Shown: positions 24,992 through 33,800, numbered from the stretch's first letter. The stretch is 41,664 nucleotides of DNA from an uncultured Pseudomonadota bacterium (GCA_937891735.1 CALAGR010000459.1:1-41664); one strand, 5' to 3'. The notes: generated by a model not told the origin, from the letters alone. Numbers and translations: made by a program.

Positions 24992-25413
24992 GCCTCGCCG
25001 CGGCGGTGCTCGCCTTCGGGGGAAGCATCTCCCTGCTTCTCGGAGCGCTGACCGGGTTCTGGCTGCAGTCGTGGATGCGCGCGAACCCGGGTCGAGGCCC
25101 CCACCGCTACCGCATGACGGCCCACAAGGAGGCGCTGTGGTCGGCGTTCCTGTGCTTCGCGGTGGCCGGCTGGATCGACGCCCTGCCCACCGGTGAGGCG
25201 GCCGCGCTGCTGATCGCTGCGTCGCTGCTGGGCACGGGCTGGTTCGCCGTGGGCCAGTACGTCTTCGTCAGCCGGGCCGACGTGCAGGACGGCGTCAACG
25301 ACGCCCTTCCGCTGGGAGCCCGGGTCTGCGGGGCCCTGGCCATGGGCGCCAACCTCGTGGCCCTCGCGGGGCTGCTGATCGCCACGGGGCTGGCCCTGAT
25401 CCAGGCTCTTTGA
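24988..25413 (+). CDS. small four-helix membrane protein coupled to the radical SAM gene
   Basis: 141 residues from a GTG that overlaps the radical SAM stop codon. Four hydrophobic helices are visible: LAAAVLAFGGSISLLLGALT, ALWSAFLCFAVAGWIDAL, AALLIAASLLGTGWFAVGQY and ALAMGANLVALAGLLIATGL. Between helices 1 and 2 is a polar RYRMTAHKEALW stretch. This size and the R..H-x-E pattern after helix 1 loosely recall hydroxylaminobenzene mutase (HabA)-type proteins, but that is a weak resemblance and no function is claimed. The tight overlap suggests it acts with the radical SAM enzyme at the inner membrane. Confidence 0.75.
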   Translation: MSLAAAVLAFGGSISLLLGALTGFWLQSWMRANPGRGPHRYRMTAHKEALWSAFLCFAVAGWIDALPTGEAAALLIAASLLGTGWFAVGQYVFVSRADVQDGVNDALPLGARVCGALAMGANLVALAGLLIATGLALIQAL

Positions 25414-25416
25414 GGG

Positions 25417-25980
25417 CTACTCCGGCGGGTCGTCCCCGCCCAGGTGCAGCACCCAGTACCCGACATCGCGCCAGGATCCAGCCTTGAAGCCGACCCGCGG
25501 CAGCAGCCCCGCCTCCTTGAACCCCAGCGCTTCGTGCAGCGCGACGCTGGGCCAGTTGGGCAGCGCGATCCCCGCCACTACGGTGCGAATGCCCGCCTCC
25601 TCGAGCGCGGGGATCAAGGCTCCGTATAGCGCGCGACCGATCCCCCCGCCCCTGGATCCCGCCTCCACGTAGACCCCGACCTCGACGGTCCACCGGTAGG
25701 CGCCCCGGGGCTTCCAGGGGCCGGTTCTGCAGTACCCCACGACCTCGCCGCGCTGCTCGGCCACCAGCCAGGCGTGGCGCGGGTCCCGTCCGGCGAACTC
25801 CGCCTCCGCCTCCTCGAGCTCCCAGGGCCGGACCGCGAAGTGGTCATGCCCGGTCTTGATGGCCACGTTCGCGATCAGCACGATGGCGGGCAGGTCCGCC
25901 GCGGTCGCAGGCCGCACGCCGATGGTGTCCCGGCTCGCTGTCGTTCCCGCACGCCCCGGCGACAAGACGAAGCTCTCCAT
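25417..25980 (-). CDS. GNAT N-acetyltransferase, phosphinothricin/methionine-sulfoximine acetyltransferase-like
   Basis: 187 residues. After a short N-terminal extension, IGVRPATAADLPAIVLIANV opens a GNAT fold. VVGYCRTGPWKPRGAYRWTV, VEVGVYVEAGSRGGGIGRAL (acetyl-CoA loop R-G-x-G-x-G, here RGGGIG) and LPNWPSVALHEALGFKEAG follow. VGFKAGSWRDVGYWVL ends the domain. The arrangement matches the PAT subgroup that acetylates methionine sulfoximine, phosphinothricin or other small amines. The start was chosen at ATG 25980 because an AGGAGGAGG sequence lies just upstream. It converges on the membrane protein gene with 3 bp between. Confidence 0.85.
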   Translation of the reverse strand: MESFVLSPGRAGTTASRDTIGVRPATAADLPAIVLIANVAIKTGHDHFAVRPWELEEAEAEFAGRDPRHAWLVAEQRGEVVGYCRTGPWKPRGAYRWTVEVGVYVEAGSRGGGIGRALYGALIPALEEAGIRTVVAGIALPNWPSVALHEALGFKEAGLLPRVGFKAGSWRDVGYWVLHLGGDDPPE

Positions 25981-26085
25981 GACTCCTCCTCCTGGGCGGA
26001 CGTGGACGCCAACCCACTTTCTCCACACTACTCCCCGGCGGGCCGAACACGAGCACGGGTTGGAAGAGCCGCTGATCCCTGGGTG

Positions 26086-26113
26086 TTGACATGCGCCGCC
26101 CGGGACCTACGAG
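26086..26113 (+). promoter_or_regulatory. putative promoter of the Gld-type ABC operon
   Basis: A perfect TTGACA at 26086-26091, then 16 nt and a weak TACGAG at 26108-26113, in the 221-bp spacer 25981-26201. The region downstream (AAAATCAAAG, CTTTTCG) is the most A/T-rich stretch in the neighbourhood. The operon's first gene has an AGGAGA ribosome binding site 9 nt before its ATG, so this is a conventional leadered transcript. Confidence 0.4.
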
Positions 26114-26201
26114 GTAGCCGTGGCCGGCCGGGCCGACCCATAAACGGCCAAAATCAAAGACCTTTTCGTTTGACCAGAAACACACCAGGAGACGACTCCG
26201 A

Positions 26202-27155
26202 ATGATCGAGGCGAACCAACTCGGCAAGCGCTACGGGGCGCTGGAAGCCCTCGCCGATGTGTCCTTCACCATCGGGCAGGGCGAGGTCGTCGGCCTGCTG
26301 GGCCCCAACGGGGCTGGCAAGACGACCCTGATCCGCATCCTGACCGGCTTCTTCGAGCCCTCCAGCGGCTCGGTGACCATCGACGGCATCGACGTGGAGA
26401 GCGACCCCCTCGCGGCCCAGGCGATCATCGGGTACCTGCCCGAGTCCACGCCGCTGTACCCCGAGATGCTGGTCCAGGAGTTCCTGGCCATGACCGCGGA
26501 CCTGCGCGGCGTCGAGCGCAGCGCCCGGCGCAGCCTGATCTCCGAGGCCGTCTGGGCCACCGGGTTGGAGGACAAGCTCACCCGGCCCATCGCCGAGCTC
26601 AGCAAGGGCTTCCGGCAGCGCGTGGGCATCGCCCAGGCGATCCTGCACAAGCCGAAGCTCCTGATCCTCGATGAGCCGACCTCCGGCCTCGATCCGACCC
26701 AGGTGGACCAGGTCCGCGACCTGATCGCGCGCCTGAGCCAGAGCACCACGGTGCTGTTCTCGACCCACATCCTCACCGAGGTGGAGCAGGTCTGCGACCG
26801 CGCCATCATCCTGCTGAACGGCCGGGTCCGGGCGGACGCGCGGCTCGACGCCCTGCAGAAGACCCCCAAGGTCCTCGTGGGCGTCGCGACCGACACCGCG
26901 GCGAACCCGAGCGAAGTCAGCGCGCGCCTCGGGGCCCTGGACCTGTGCACGAACGTGCGTCCCCTGCAGCACACCGACGAGCAGTACCGCTTCGAGGTGG
27001 ACGGCGCGATGGGCGCGGCCCTGGCCCGGGAGGTGTTCCGCCTCGCCCGGGACCAGCGCTGGGAGCTCACCGAGCTGCAGCCCCGGGTGCGGGATCTCGA
27101 GACGGTGTTCCGCGAGCTGGTGGCCACCCACGACCCCAAGGAGGCGGTGGCATGA
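26202..27155 (+). CDS. ABC transporter ATP-binding protein, GldA-like
   Basis: 317 residues. Walker A is GPNGAGKT (about 34-41), then a Q-loop region GYLPESTPLYPEM, the signature LSKGFRQRVGIAQA, Walker B LLILDEPTSGLD and the switch His in STHIL. An extra C-terminal domain of about 90 residues follows the ATPase, as in GldA/CcmA-type exporters. The YLPE sequence in place of YxPQ is usual for GldA-like proteins. It would energise the membrane protein encoded by the next gene, whose ATG overlaps this stop (ATGA). In Bacteroidota, GldA-GldF-GldG are linked to gliding; homologues in other phyla have uncertain substrates. Confidence 0.9.
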   Translation: MIEANQLGKRYGALEALADVSFTIGQGEVVGLLGPNGAGKTTLIRILTGFFEPSSGSVTIDGIDVESDPLAAQAIIGYLPESTPLYPEMLVQEFLAMTADLRGVERSARRSLISEAVWATGLEDKLTRPIAELSKGFRQRVGIAQAILHKPKLLILDEPTSGLDPTQVDQVRDLIARLSQSTTVLFSTHILTEVEQVCDRAIILLNGRVRADARLDALQKTPKVLVGVATDTAANPSEVSARLGALDLCTNVRPLQHTDEQYRFEVDGAMGAALAREVFRLARDQRWELTELQPRVRDLETVFRELVATHDPKEAVA

Positions 27156-30094
27156 ACGCCTGGCGCAACGTCGCAGCCAAGGAGCTGCGCACCTACTTCC
27201 TGTCCCCGGTGGCGCTGATCTTCATCGCCACGTTCCTGCTCGCGTCGCTCTTCAGCTTCTTCTGGGTGGAGGGCTTCTTCGTGCGCGGCAGCGCCGACAT
27301 CCGGCCCCTGTTCAAGTGGCTGCCGCTGCTCCTGGCGTTCCTGGTGCCCGCGCTGGGCATGCGCCTGTGGGCCGAGGAGGAGAAGGCCGGCACCCTCGAG
27401 CTGCTCATGACCTTCCCGGTGACGACCTGGTCGGCGGTCCTGGGCAAGTTCGCGTCGGGCCTGGCCCTGGTGGCGGTGGCGCTGGCGTTGACGGCGCCGG
27501 TGCCGATCTCGGTGTCGATGCTGGGCGATCTGGACTGGGGTCCCGTGGCCGGCGGCTACCTCGCAACGCTCCTGCTCGCCGGGGCGTACCTGTCGATCAC
27601 CCTGTGCATCTCGGCCAGCACGTCGAACCAGCTCGTGGCCCTCGTCTTCGGCGCCGTGGCGTGCTCGATGCTCTACCTCGTGGGATCGGACACCGTCGCC
27701 GGCTTCTTCGGCGGACACGTGGCCGAGATCCTGCGCGGTCTGGGTGCCGGCGCGCGCTTCGACAGCATCCAGCGGGGCGTGCTCGACCTGCGGGATCTCG
27801 CCTACTACGCGGCCATCATCAGCTCCTTCCTGGCCCTGAACGTGCTGCTGCTCGAGCGGCAGCGCTGGTCGGGCAGCGCCCGCGGCGCGAAGGGCCGGAT
27901 GAACGCGGGCCTCGCGGTGGCCCTGCTCGCCGCCAACGCCCTGGCGCTCAACGTGCTCGTCGCCCCGGTGCGCGGCGCGCGCATCGACCTGACCCAGAAC
28001 CACGAGTACTCGATCAGCCAGGTCACCCGGGACCTGCTGCAGGGCCTGGACGAGCCGCTGCTCCTCCGGGGCTACCTGTCGGAGAAGACCCACCCGCTCC
28101 TGGCGCCCCTCGCTCCGCGGGTGCGCGACATGCTCGAGGAGTACGCCGCCCTGTCGCCCAACGTGCACGTCGAGATCCTCGACCCCACCCAGGACGAGGC
28201 GGCCGAGGCCGAAGCGGGCGAGGTGTGGGGCATTCGCTCCGTGCCCTTCCAGTTCGCGGACCGGCACGAGTCCAGCGTGGTGAACTCGTTCTTCCACGTG
28301 CTCGTCAAGTACGGCGATCAGCACGAGGTCCTGGGCTTCGACGAGCTCATCGAGGTCAGCGCCAACGGCATGGACATCGACGTGCGCCTGCGCAACCTGG
28401 AGTACGACCTCACCCGCACGATCCAGAAGACCGTGTACGGCTTCCAGAGCCTGGAGTCGGTCTTCGCCCGGCTGCCCTCCCAGGCGAGCTTCACGCTGTA
28501 CGCCTCGGGCCGGGATCGGCTGCCCCAGGGCTACGAGGACGTGCCGGACACGCTCGAGGCGGTCGCGAAGAAGCTCGAGAAGCGCAGCAACGGCAAGTTC
28601 GTGTGGAAGCGCCTGGATCCGGACGATCCGTCCAGCGGCGTGACCCGCGAGCAGCTCGCCCAGCAGGGGATCAAGCCGCTGCAGGCCTCGATCTTCAGCG
28701 GCGAGACCTTCTACCTGCAGATGCTGCTGCAGATCGGTGACCGCGCCGAGCAGCTGATGCCCAGCGGCGGCAACAACGAAGCCGAGCTGGAGGAGGCGAT
28801 CGTCGCGTCCCTCAAGCGCGGCGGACCCGGCGCCCTGAAGACCGTCGGCCTCGCCGTGGGTGGCGTGGAGCCCGAGCCGCCGCAGCCCCAGTACCCGGGG
28901 ATGCAGCCGCCGCCTGCGCCTCCGGGTGCCCTGCCCTACCGCACCCTGCAGAACGCCCTGTCCGAGAGCTACACCGTCGTGGACGTGGACCTGATGACCG
29001 GGCAGGTGCCCGGCAACGTCGATGTGCTGGTGGTGCTCGACCCGCGCCAGCTCGATGACGCGGCGAACTGGGCCCTGGACCAGTTCCTGATGCGCGGAGG
29101 CAGCGCGATCATCGCCGCCGGCAGCCGCGTGCTCGACCTGGGCTCCATGAACCGCGGCCTGTCCCTGATGCGCGTGGACACGGGACTCACGGAGCTGCTG
29201 GCCCACCAGGGGATCAAGGTGGGCGGCGAGATCGTGCTCGACTCGCAGAACGCGACCTTCCCCATCCCCGTCACCCGCGACGTCGGTGGCTTCCAGGTCC
29301 GGCAGGTGCAGATGCTCCCGTACCCGGCGTTCCCCGACGTGCGGGCCAGCGGCATGAACCGCGAGCACCCGGCGCTGGCCGGCCTGCCCGGAGCGGTCCT
29401 GCACTGGGCCTCTCCGGTGGAGCTGATCGACGTGGACGGCGACGCACAGGCCGACGCGGACGCGGGCACGACGCTTCCAAAGCGAGAGGTCCTGCTGTCG
29501 TCCTCGGAGGAGAGCTGGACGACCGACCAGTTCGACGCCCAGCCCAACTTCGACATGTACGGCGAGCTGGGCTGGCAGATCGGGCCCGAACGCCAGTCCT
29601 GGCCGCTCGCGGTCAGCGCCATGGGGCCCATGACGAGCTTCTTCGAGGGCAAGGCCGCGCCCCAGCTCGGCGGGACCGACGCCGCCGCGCTCACCGGCGG
29701 GCAGATCTCCACGTCGCCCGAGCGGTCGCGGCTGGTGGTCATCGGCTCGGCGAGCTTCGTGTCGGACCCGGCGGTGGAGATCACCCGCTCGGTGTCGGAT
29801 CAGTGGCTCAACAACGTGCAGCTGATCGCCAACCTGATCGACTGGAGCCTGCAGGACGTGGACCTGCTCAAGATCCGCAGCCGCGGCCAGCAGGCCCGGG
29901 TGCTGGAGCCCACCGAGCTCTCCACCCGCAAGACCTTCGAGATGGTGAACTACGGGATCGCGCTGCTCGCGGTGCTGGGTCTGGGGGTCTTCACCCGCGG
30001 ACGCCGCCGGGACAGCGATCCCATGGAGCTCGACGCGCCGCCCCCCGGACTCCGGGCCGACGCCCCGGCCACGAACGAGAAGGGTGTCGCCTGA
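27152..30094 (+). CDS. fused GldF-GldG-like ABC permease/auxiliary protein
   Basis: 980 residues. Residues 1-245 are an ABC-2 permease with six helices (NVAAKELRTYFLSPVALIFI; the EEEKAGTLELLMTFPV cytosolic loop; helices to ALNVLLLE). From residue 250 (MNAGLAVALLAANALALNVL) comes a second module with an N-terminal helix, then RIDLTQNHEYSISQVTRDLL and a periplasmic PF09822 domain (LRGYLSEKTHPLL, VLVVLDPRQLDDAANWALDQ, GGSAIIAAG). A final helix at about residue 932 and a short basic cytosolic tail end it. In many genomes GldF and GldG are separate genes; here they are one chain. The ATG overlaps the ATPase stop, and the TGA overlaps the next ATG (TGATG). Confidence 0.9.
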   Translation: MNAWRNVAAKELRTYFLSPVALIFIATFLLASLFSFFWVEGFFVRGSADIRPLFKWLPLLLAFLVPALGMRLWAEEEKAGTLELLMTFPVTTWSAVLGKFASGLALVAVALALTAPVPISVSMLGDLDWGPVAGGYLATLLLAGAYLSITLCISASTSNQLVALVFGAVACSMLYLVGSDTVAGFFGGHVAEILRGLGAGARFDSIQRGVLDLRDLAYYAAIISSFLALNVLLLERQRWSGSARGAKGRMNAGLAVALLAANALALNVLVAPVRGARIDLTQNHEYSISQVTRDLLQGLDEPLLLRGYLSEKTHPLLAPLAPRVRDMLEEYAALSPNVHVEILDPTQDEAAEAEAGEVWGIRSVPFQFADRHESSVVNSFFHVLVKYGDQHEVLGFDELIEVSANGMDIDVRLRNLEYDLTRTIQKTVYGFQSLESVFARLPSQASFTLYASGRDRLPQGYEDVPDTLEAVAKKLEKRSNGKFVWKRLDPDDPSSGVTREQLAQQGIKPLQASIFSGETFYLQMLLQIGDRAEQLMPSGGNNEAELEEAIVASLKRGGPGALKTVGLAVGGVEPEPPQPQYPGMQPPPAPPGALPYRTLQNALSESYTVVDVDLMTGQVPGNVDVLVVLDPRQLDDAANWALDQFLMRGGSAIIAAGSRVLDLGSMNRGLSLMRVDTGLTELLAHQGIKVGGEIVLDSQNATFPIPVTRDVGGFQVRQVQMLPYPAFPDVRASGMNREHPALAGLPGAVLHWASPVELIDVDGDAQADADAGTTLPKREVLLSSSEESWTTDQFDAQPNFDMYGELGWQIGPERQSWPLAVSAMGPMTSFFEGKAAPQLGGTDAAALTGGQISTSPERSRLVVIGSASFVSDPAVEITRSVSDQWLNNVQLIANLIDWSLQDVDLLKIRSRGQQARVLEPTELSTRKTFEMVNYGIALLAVLGLGVFTRGRRRDSDPMELDAPPPGLRADAPATNEKGVA

Positions 30095-31047
30095 TGTCCC
30101 GCACCAACATGATCCTGCTGGCCCTGCTGCTGATCCAGGGCGCCTGCCTCGGCTACCAGCAGCTGCAGCCCGAAGACGCCCCCGCCGGCGCAAGCCGCGG
30201 ACTCCTGCTGCCCGGACTCGTCGTCGATGACGTGACCGAGGTCCAGATCGCCGAAGGCGGCGACGCCAAGGACGACGCCTCGGTGACCCTGACCAAGACC
30301 GGCGCGGGCTGGGTCGTGGCCGAGCGCTCCGACTACCCCGCCGACGCCGACAAGCTCGACGAGCTGCTCCGGGAGCTGGCGGCGCTCGAGATCGCGGACG
30401 TGGTCAGCGTGACCGGTCTGCACCAGGTCGAGCTGGGCGTCGGCGACGACGACTACACCCGCAAGGTCACGCTGACCACCGCCGGCGGGGACACCGTGCT
30501 GTACCTGGGCACCAGCGGACGCGGCAGCTCCACCCACACCCGGGTGGGCGGTGAGGATCGTGTCCTGGCGGTGCGCGACTTCAGCTCCTGGCGGGTGGCG
30601 GCGCGTCCCGACGGCTGGGTGCAGCGGACCATCGTGGACGTGGACCCGGCGACGGTCACCACCTTGGAGCTGGTGCGCGATGGCGCCGTGCTGGCCCTGA
30701 CCCGGGAAGGCGAGGGCTGGCTCGTCGATGGGGCTCCCGCCGACGGCGAGGCCGTGGACAAGCTGCTGGCCAAGGCCGCCAAGCAGACCCTGAGCAAGGT
30801 CGCCGGCGCGGCCGACGGCGTCGCGCCGGGCGAGCTGTTGCAGGTGCGCCTGAGCACGCCCGACGGCGTGACCAGCTACCGGATCGCCGACGGCGAGGAA
30901 GAGGGCAAGTTCGTGCTCGCGGTGGACGGCGGCGGCCACATCGTGGAGGTCGGCAAGTGGGGCGTGGAGGCGATGCTCGACGCGACCGCGGACTCCCTCA
31001 CCGCCGAGATCCCGATGGAAGCCCCCGAGGGGGACGCGCCCGAGTAG
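30094..31047 (+). CDS. DUF4340 domain protein
   Basis: 317 residues. An N-terminal helix (MILLALLLIQGACLGYQQLQ) anchors the protein, followed by periplasmic repeats of the DUF4340 type: VTEVQIAEGG with VTLTKTGAGWVVAERSDYPA and ADKLDELLRELAALEI, then VTLTTAGGDTVLYLGTSG, and a second round VTTLELVRDGAVLALTREG with GWLVDGAPADGEAVDKLL. DUF4340 genes regularly follow GldA/GldFG-type genes. The start overlaps the upstream stop by 1 nt, so the three products are translationally coupled and probably form one envelope complex. It converges on the subtilase gene, 9 bp away. Confidence 0.85.
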   Translation: MSRTNMILLALLLIQGACLGYQQLQPEDAPAGASRGLLLPGLVVDDVTEVQIAEGGDAKDDASVTLTKTGAGWVVAERSDYPADADKLDELLRELAALEIADVVSVTGLHQVELGVGDDDYTRKVTLTTAGGDTVLYLGTSGRGSSTHTRVGGEDRVLAVRDFSSWRVAARPDGWVQRTIVDVDPATVTTLELVRDGAVLALTREGEGWLVDGAPADGEAVDKLLAKAAKQTLSKVAGAADGVAPGELLQVRLSTPDGVTSYRIADGEEEGKFVLAVDGGGHIVEVGKWGVEAMLDATADSLTAEIPMEAPEGDAPE

Positions 31048-31056
31048 GGCGACCGG

Positions 31057-32841
31057 CTACACGCAGCGCCGACGGCTCCAGGCGACGCACCCGCACAGCA
31101 GGCCCGCCCACCACGCCGCCGCGGACCCGGCGCCGAGCGAGCTCTCACAGCCCGTGTTGTCCTCCACCACCTCCTCGACGGGGGGCGGCGGATCGACGAG
31201 GGTGAACGTGACCGGCTCGCTCCAGTCGCCCCGGCCCCACTGATCGCTGCCCGCCACCCGGGCCTCCCACGTGCCCGCGGCCCAGCGCAGGCCGGCGAGG
31301 GTGTACTCCGGGGTCCGCAGACCCGCGCGCAGCACCACCCGCTGCTCGTCCAGGGGCGGCGGCACCACCACGTCCAGGGGCGTCAGCTCGAGCCACCAGG
31401 CGAGCGGGTCGCCGTCGGGGTCCTCCCCCGTGGTCCAGGTGAAGGTCGCGTCGTCCCAGGACAGCTCACCCCCCGCGCCCGGGGTCAGCAGCGTCGGCGG
31501 CGTGGGGGCCGCGTTGGCCACCGCCAGCACCGCAGCCCCCGCGTCCACGCGACCGGCGCCGAAGAAGGGGCTCCACCCCGTCGCGTCGTAGGTCGTCGTC
31601 GTGGGGGCGACCTTGTTCGCCGTGGCGGCCAGCACCTGCCGGACCTCGGCCTCGGTCAGACGGGGGTTGGCGGCCAGCATGAGGGCCACCGTCCCCGACA
31701 CGACCGGCGCCGCGCCCGACGTGCCCCCCATCTTGTCGGTGTACTCGTTGTTGTCGCCCGCGCCGTTGAACCCGATGTCGCCGAACATGTCCGTGGACCA
31801 GAGCCCCGGGCGGCCGCCGCCTCCCCCCAGGCCCCCCGACGGTGCGCCGATGTCCACGTGGTTGCCCCAGACCGAGTAGCCCCACTTCTGGCCCCGGTCC
31901 GTGACCGAGCCCACCGCGATGACGTTCTCGTTGTCCCGCAGCATCGGGTACTCGTTCTGCTCGCAGCCCGAGTTGCCGGCGGAGAACACCACCACCGTGC
32001 CCAGCCCGTCGCGCCCCACGTACCGGGCGTAGTCCATCGCCTCGTTCAGGGGTGGCAGATCGCTGATGGGATCGCAGGGCTCCTCGGTGTTGAAGCCCCA
32101 GCTGTTGTTGAGCACGTCCGCGCCCCGGTCCACCGCCTGGACGAACGCCGAGTACATCTGGGACAGGCTCGCGCTCCCGCCGATCAGCCGCACGGGGAGG
32201 ATCTGCGCGCCCCACGCGACGCCGGCCACGCCCATCCCGTTGTTGCCGATGGCCGCCGCCACCCCCGACACGACGGTCCCGTGCGCGGGGTTGTCCTGGC
32301 CCTCACCGGGGCTCGCGTCGGCGTCACCATCCAGCAGGTCGATGCCCGGCTGCACGGTGGGCAGGTCGGGGTGCTCCTCCACGCCGCCGTCGATGATCGC
32401 GATGAGCACCCCCGCCCCGTTGGTGATCTCCCAGGCCGGCAGCACGTTGATGTCCGCCCCCGGCAGCCCGCCCTCGTTCTGCCCCACGTTCTCCAGGTGC
32501 CACAGCTCGGCGGCGTACGTGTCGTCCAGCGGCAGGTCGTGCAGCTCGGTCGGCACGATCAGGTCCGGGTACGCCCAGATCACATCGGGGCGCTGCTCCA
32601 GAACCGCCGCGAGCTCCGCGGGATCGGCCTTCGGGTCGTCCAGCAGGTAGACCGGCCACAGCCCAGGCAGCCGCTCGGTGCGCGCCCCGTGCGCCGTCGC
32701 CAGGCGCGCCAGCTCCGATGCGGACGGCTCCACCTCGAAGCGCAGCAGGACATCGCCCGTGGGCTCGCCGGGCAGGGTCGCGCCCAGGGCGACACCGGGG
32801 AGGAGCAGGGCGACCGCTGCGAGGAGGCTCTCCTTGGACAT
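31057..32841 (-). CDS. secreted subtilisin-like serine protease (S8) with C-terminal sorting tail
   Basis: 594 residues. The signal peptide ends near residue 20 (LLLPGVALGA). Residues 25-95 look like an inhibitor_I9-type propeptide. The catalytic triad is Asp151 (IAIIDGGVEEHPD), His187 (AHGTVVSG) and Ser376 (GGTSGAAPV), with oxyanion Asn291 in FSAGNSG. After about residue 445 comes a fibronectin-III-like domain (SWDDATFTWTTGEDPDGDPL). The end TGCESSLGAGS, a hydrophobic WWAGLLCGCVAW stretch and RRRCV form a MYXO-CTERM-type sorting signal, which predicts anchoring to the envelope after processing. Likely role: digestion of external protein. A TATACC sequence 6 nt before the ATG may be its promoter. 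Confidence 0.9.
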   Translation of the reverse strand: MSKESLLAAVALLLPGVALGATLPGEPTGDVLLRFEVEPSASELARLATAHGARTERLPGLWPVYLLDDPKADPAELAAVLEQRPDVIWAYPDLIVPTELHDLPLDDTYAAELWHLENVGQNEGGLPGADINVLPAWEITNGAGVLIAIIDGGVEEHPDLPTVQPGIDLLDGDADASPGEGQDNPAHGTVVSGVAAAIGNNGMGVAGVAWGAQILPVRLIGGSASLSQMYSAFVQAVDRGADVLNNSWGFNTEEPCDPISDLPPLNEAMDYARYVGRDGLGTVVVFSAGNSGCEQNEYPMLRDNENVIAVGSVTDRGQKWGYSVWGNHVDIGAPSGGLGGGGGRPGLWSTDMFGDIGFNGAGDNNEYTDKMGGTSGAAPVVSGTVALMLAANPRLTEAEVRQVLAATANKVAPTTTTYDATGWSPFFGAGRVDAGAAVLAVANAAPTPPTLLTPGAGGELSWDDATFTWTTGEDPDGDPLAWWLELTPLDVVVPPPLDEQRVVLRAGLRTPEYTLAGLRWAAGTWEARVAGSDQWGRGDWSEPVTFTLVDPPPPVEEVVEDNTGCESSLGAGSAAAWWAGLLCGCVAWSRRRCV

Positions 32842-32853
32842 TCCGCAGGTATA

Positions 32854-33711
32854 TCAGCCGGCCGAAGCCCGCGCCCCCCGGAGTCCGTCCCAGACGAACA
32901 ACGCCAGGGCGACCCACACCAGGCCGAAGCCCGCCCACCGGGTCGCCGACATCGTCTCCCCCAGGAGCGCGATGCCGCACACGAACTGGATGCTGGGGGC
33001 CAGGTACTGAAGCACGCCCAGCGAGCTGAGGGACACGCGGTTCGCGGCGGCGCCGAACAGCAGCAGCGGCACCGCGGTCACGAGCCCGGCCCCCAGCAGC
33101 AGCGCGTCGTGCTGCCAGTCCAGGCGGAACAGCGTGTCCTGCCCCTGGGCGCGCAGCATCACCAGGTAGCCCAGGGCCAGCGGCGCCACGAACGATGTCT
33201 CCACCGTCAGGGCCGCCACCGACGGCACCCCCGCCTTCTTCTTGAGCAGCCCGTACAGCGCGAAGCTGAACGCGAGGACGAGGGCGATCCAGGGCACCCG
33301 CCCGTGGTCCACCGCGAGGACGCCCACCGCCACCGACGCCAGCCCCATGGCCACCACCTGGGCCCGCCGCAGCCGCTCCCCCAGCAGCCCCACCCCCAGG
33401 GCCACGGACACGAGGGGGTTGATGAAGTAGCCCAGCGACGTCTCGACCACGTGGCCGTTCTGCACGGCCCAGATGTAGGTCAGCCAGTTCACCGTGACGA
33501 GCGCCGAGGCGCCCGCCAGCAGAGCCAGCTGCCGCCGGGTCACGGCCCGGATCCTCCCCAGCCGCCCGCGGACCAGCAGCCACACGGCCAGCAGCGCGAA
33601 GGTGCCGGTGATCCGATGCCCCAACACCTCGGGCGCCGACGACGACTTCAGCAGCGCCCAGTACAGCGGAAAGAACCCCCACAGGCCGTAGGCGCCGAGG
33701 GCCTGGAGCAC
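32854..33711 (-). CDS. rarD: EamA/DMT family transporter RarD
   Basis: 285 residues from GTG 33711, with ten hydrophobic helices. AYGLWGFFPLYWALLKSSSA, LGHRITGTFALL, WLTYIWAVQNGHVVETSLGYFINPL (in two parts: NWLTYIWAVQNGHVVE, SLGYFINPL), LAFSFALYGLLKKK and LGVLQYLAPSIQFVCG are RarD hallmarks. Family members are inner-membrane permeases of uncertain substrate; the name comes from chloramphenicol sensitivity. The start is problematic. No ATG fits, and GTG 33711 has no ribosome binding site. A TACGCT box (33759-33764) ends 8 nt before an in-frame ATC at 33750, and the residues from there (x-D-A...) align with the MDA start I recall for E. coli RarD. The true start may be that ATC. Confidence 0.85.
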   Translation of the reverse strand: MLQALGAYGLWGFFPLYWALLKSSSAPEVLGHRITGTFALLAVWLLVRGRLGRIRAVTRRQLALLAGASALVTVNWLTYIWAVQNGHVVETSLGYFINPLVSVALGVGLLGERLRRAQVVAMGLASVAVGVLAVDHGRVPWIALVLAFSFALYGLLKKKAGVPSVAALTVETSFVAPLALGYLVMLRAQGQDTLFRLDWQHDALLLGAGLVTAVPLLLFGAAANRVSLSSLGVLQYLAPSIQFVCGIALLGETMSATRWAGFGLVWVALALFVWDGLRGARASAG

Positions 33712-33758
33712 GCCGGCCCGGGAGGGCGAAGAGGGGGCGGGGGCGTCGATGGCGCGGC

Positions 33759-33764
33759 AGCGTA
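33759..33764 (-). promoter_or_regulatory. putative -10 box (TACGCT) for rarD
   Basis: Reverse-strand TACGCT, then 8 nt (GCCGCGCC), then an in-frame ATC codon of rarD at 33750-33748. The same hexamer TACGCT serves the divergent gene at 33801-33806 on the other strand. Confidence 0.4.
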
Positions 33765-33800
33765 GGTCGGAACGATCGACGGCGCCTGTTTGCCGTGCGC

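Noticed and set aside
25417..25980. Acquired herbicide or antibiotic resistance gene
   Set aside because: GNAT proteins of this type are common chromosomal genes; base composition and context are like the neighbours and no mobile element is present.
26231..30193. 1320-codon open frame on the reverse strand opposite the Gld operon
   Set aside because: It lies antisense to three clear, coupled genes, its sequence is Arg/Gly/His/Gln-rich without domains, and long stop-free shadows are expected at this GC content.
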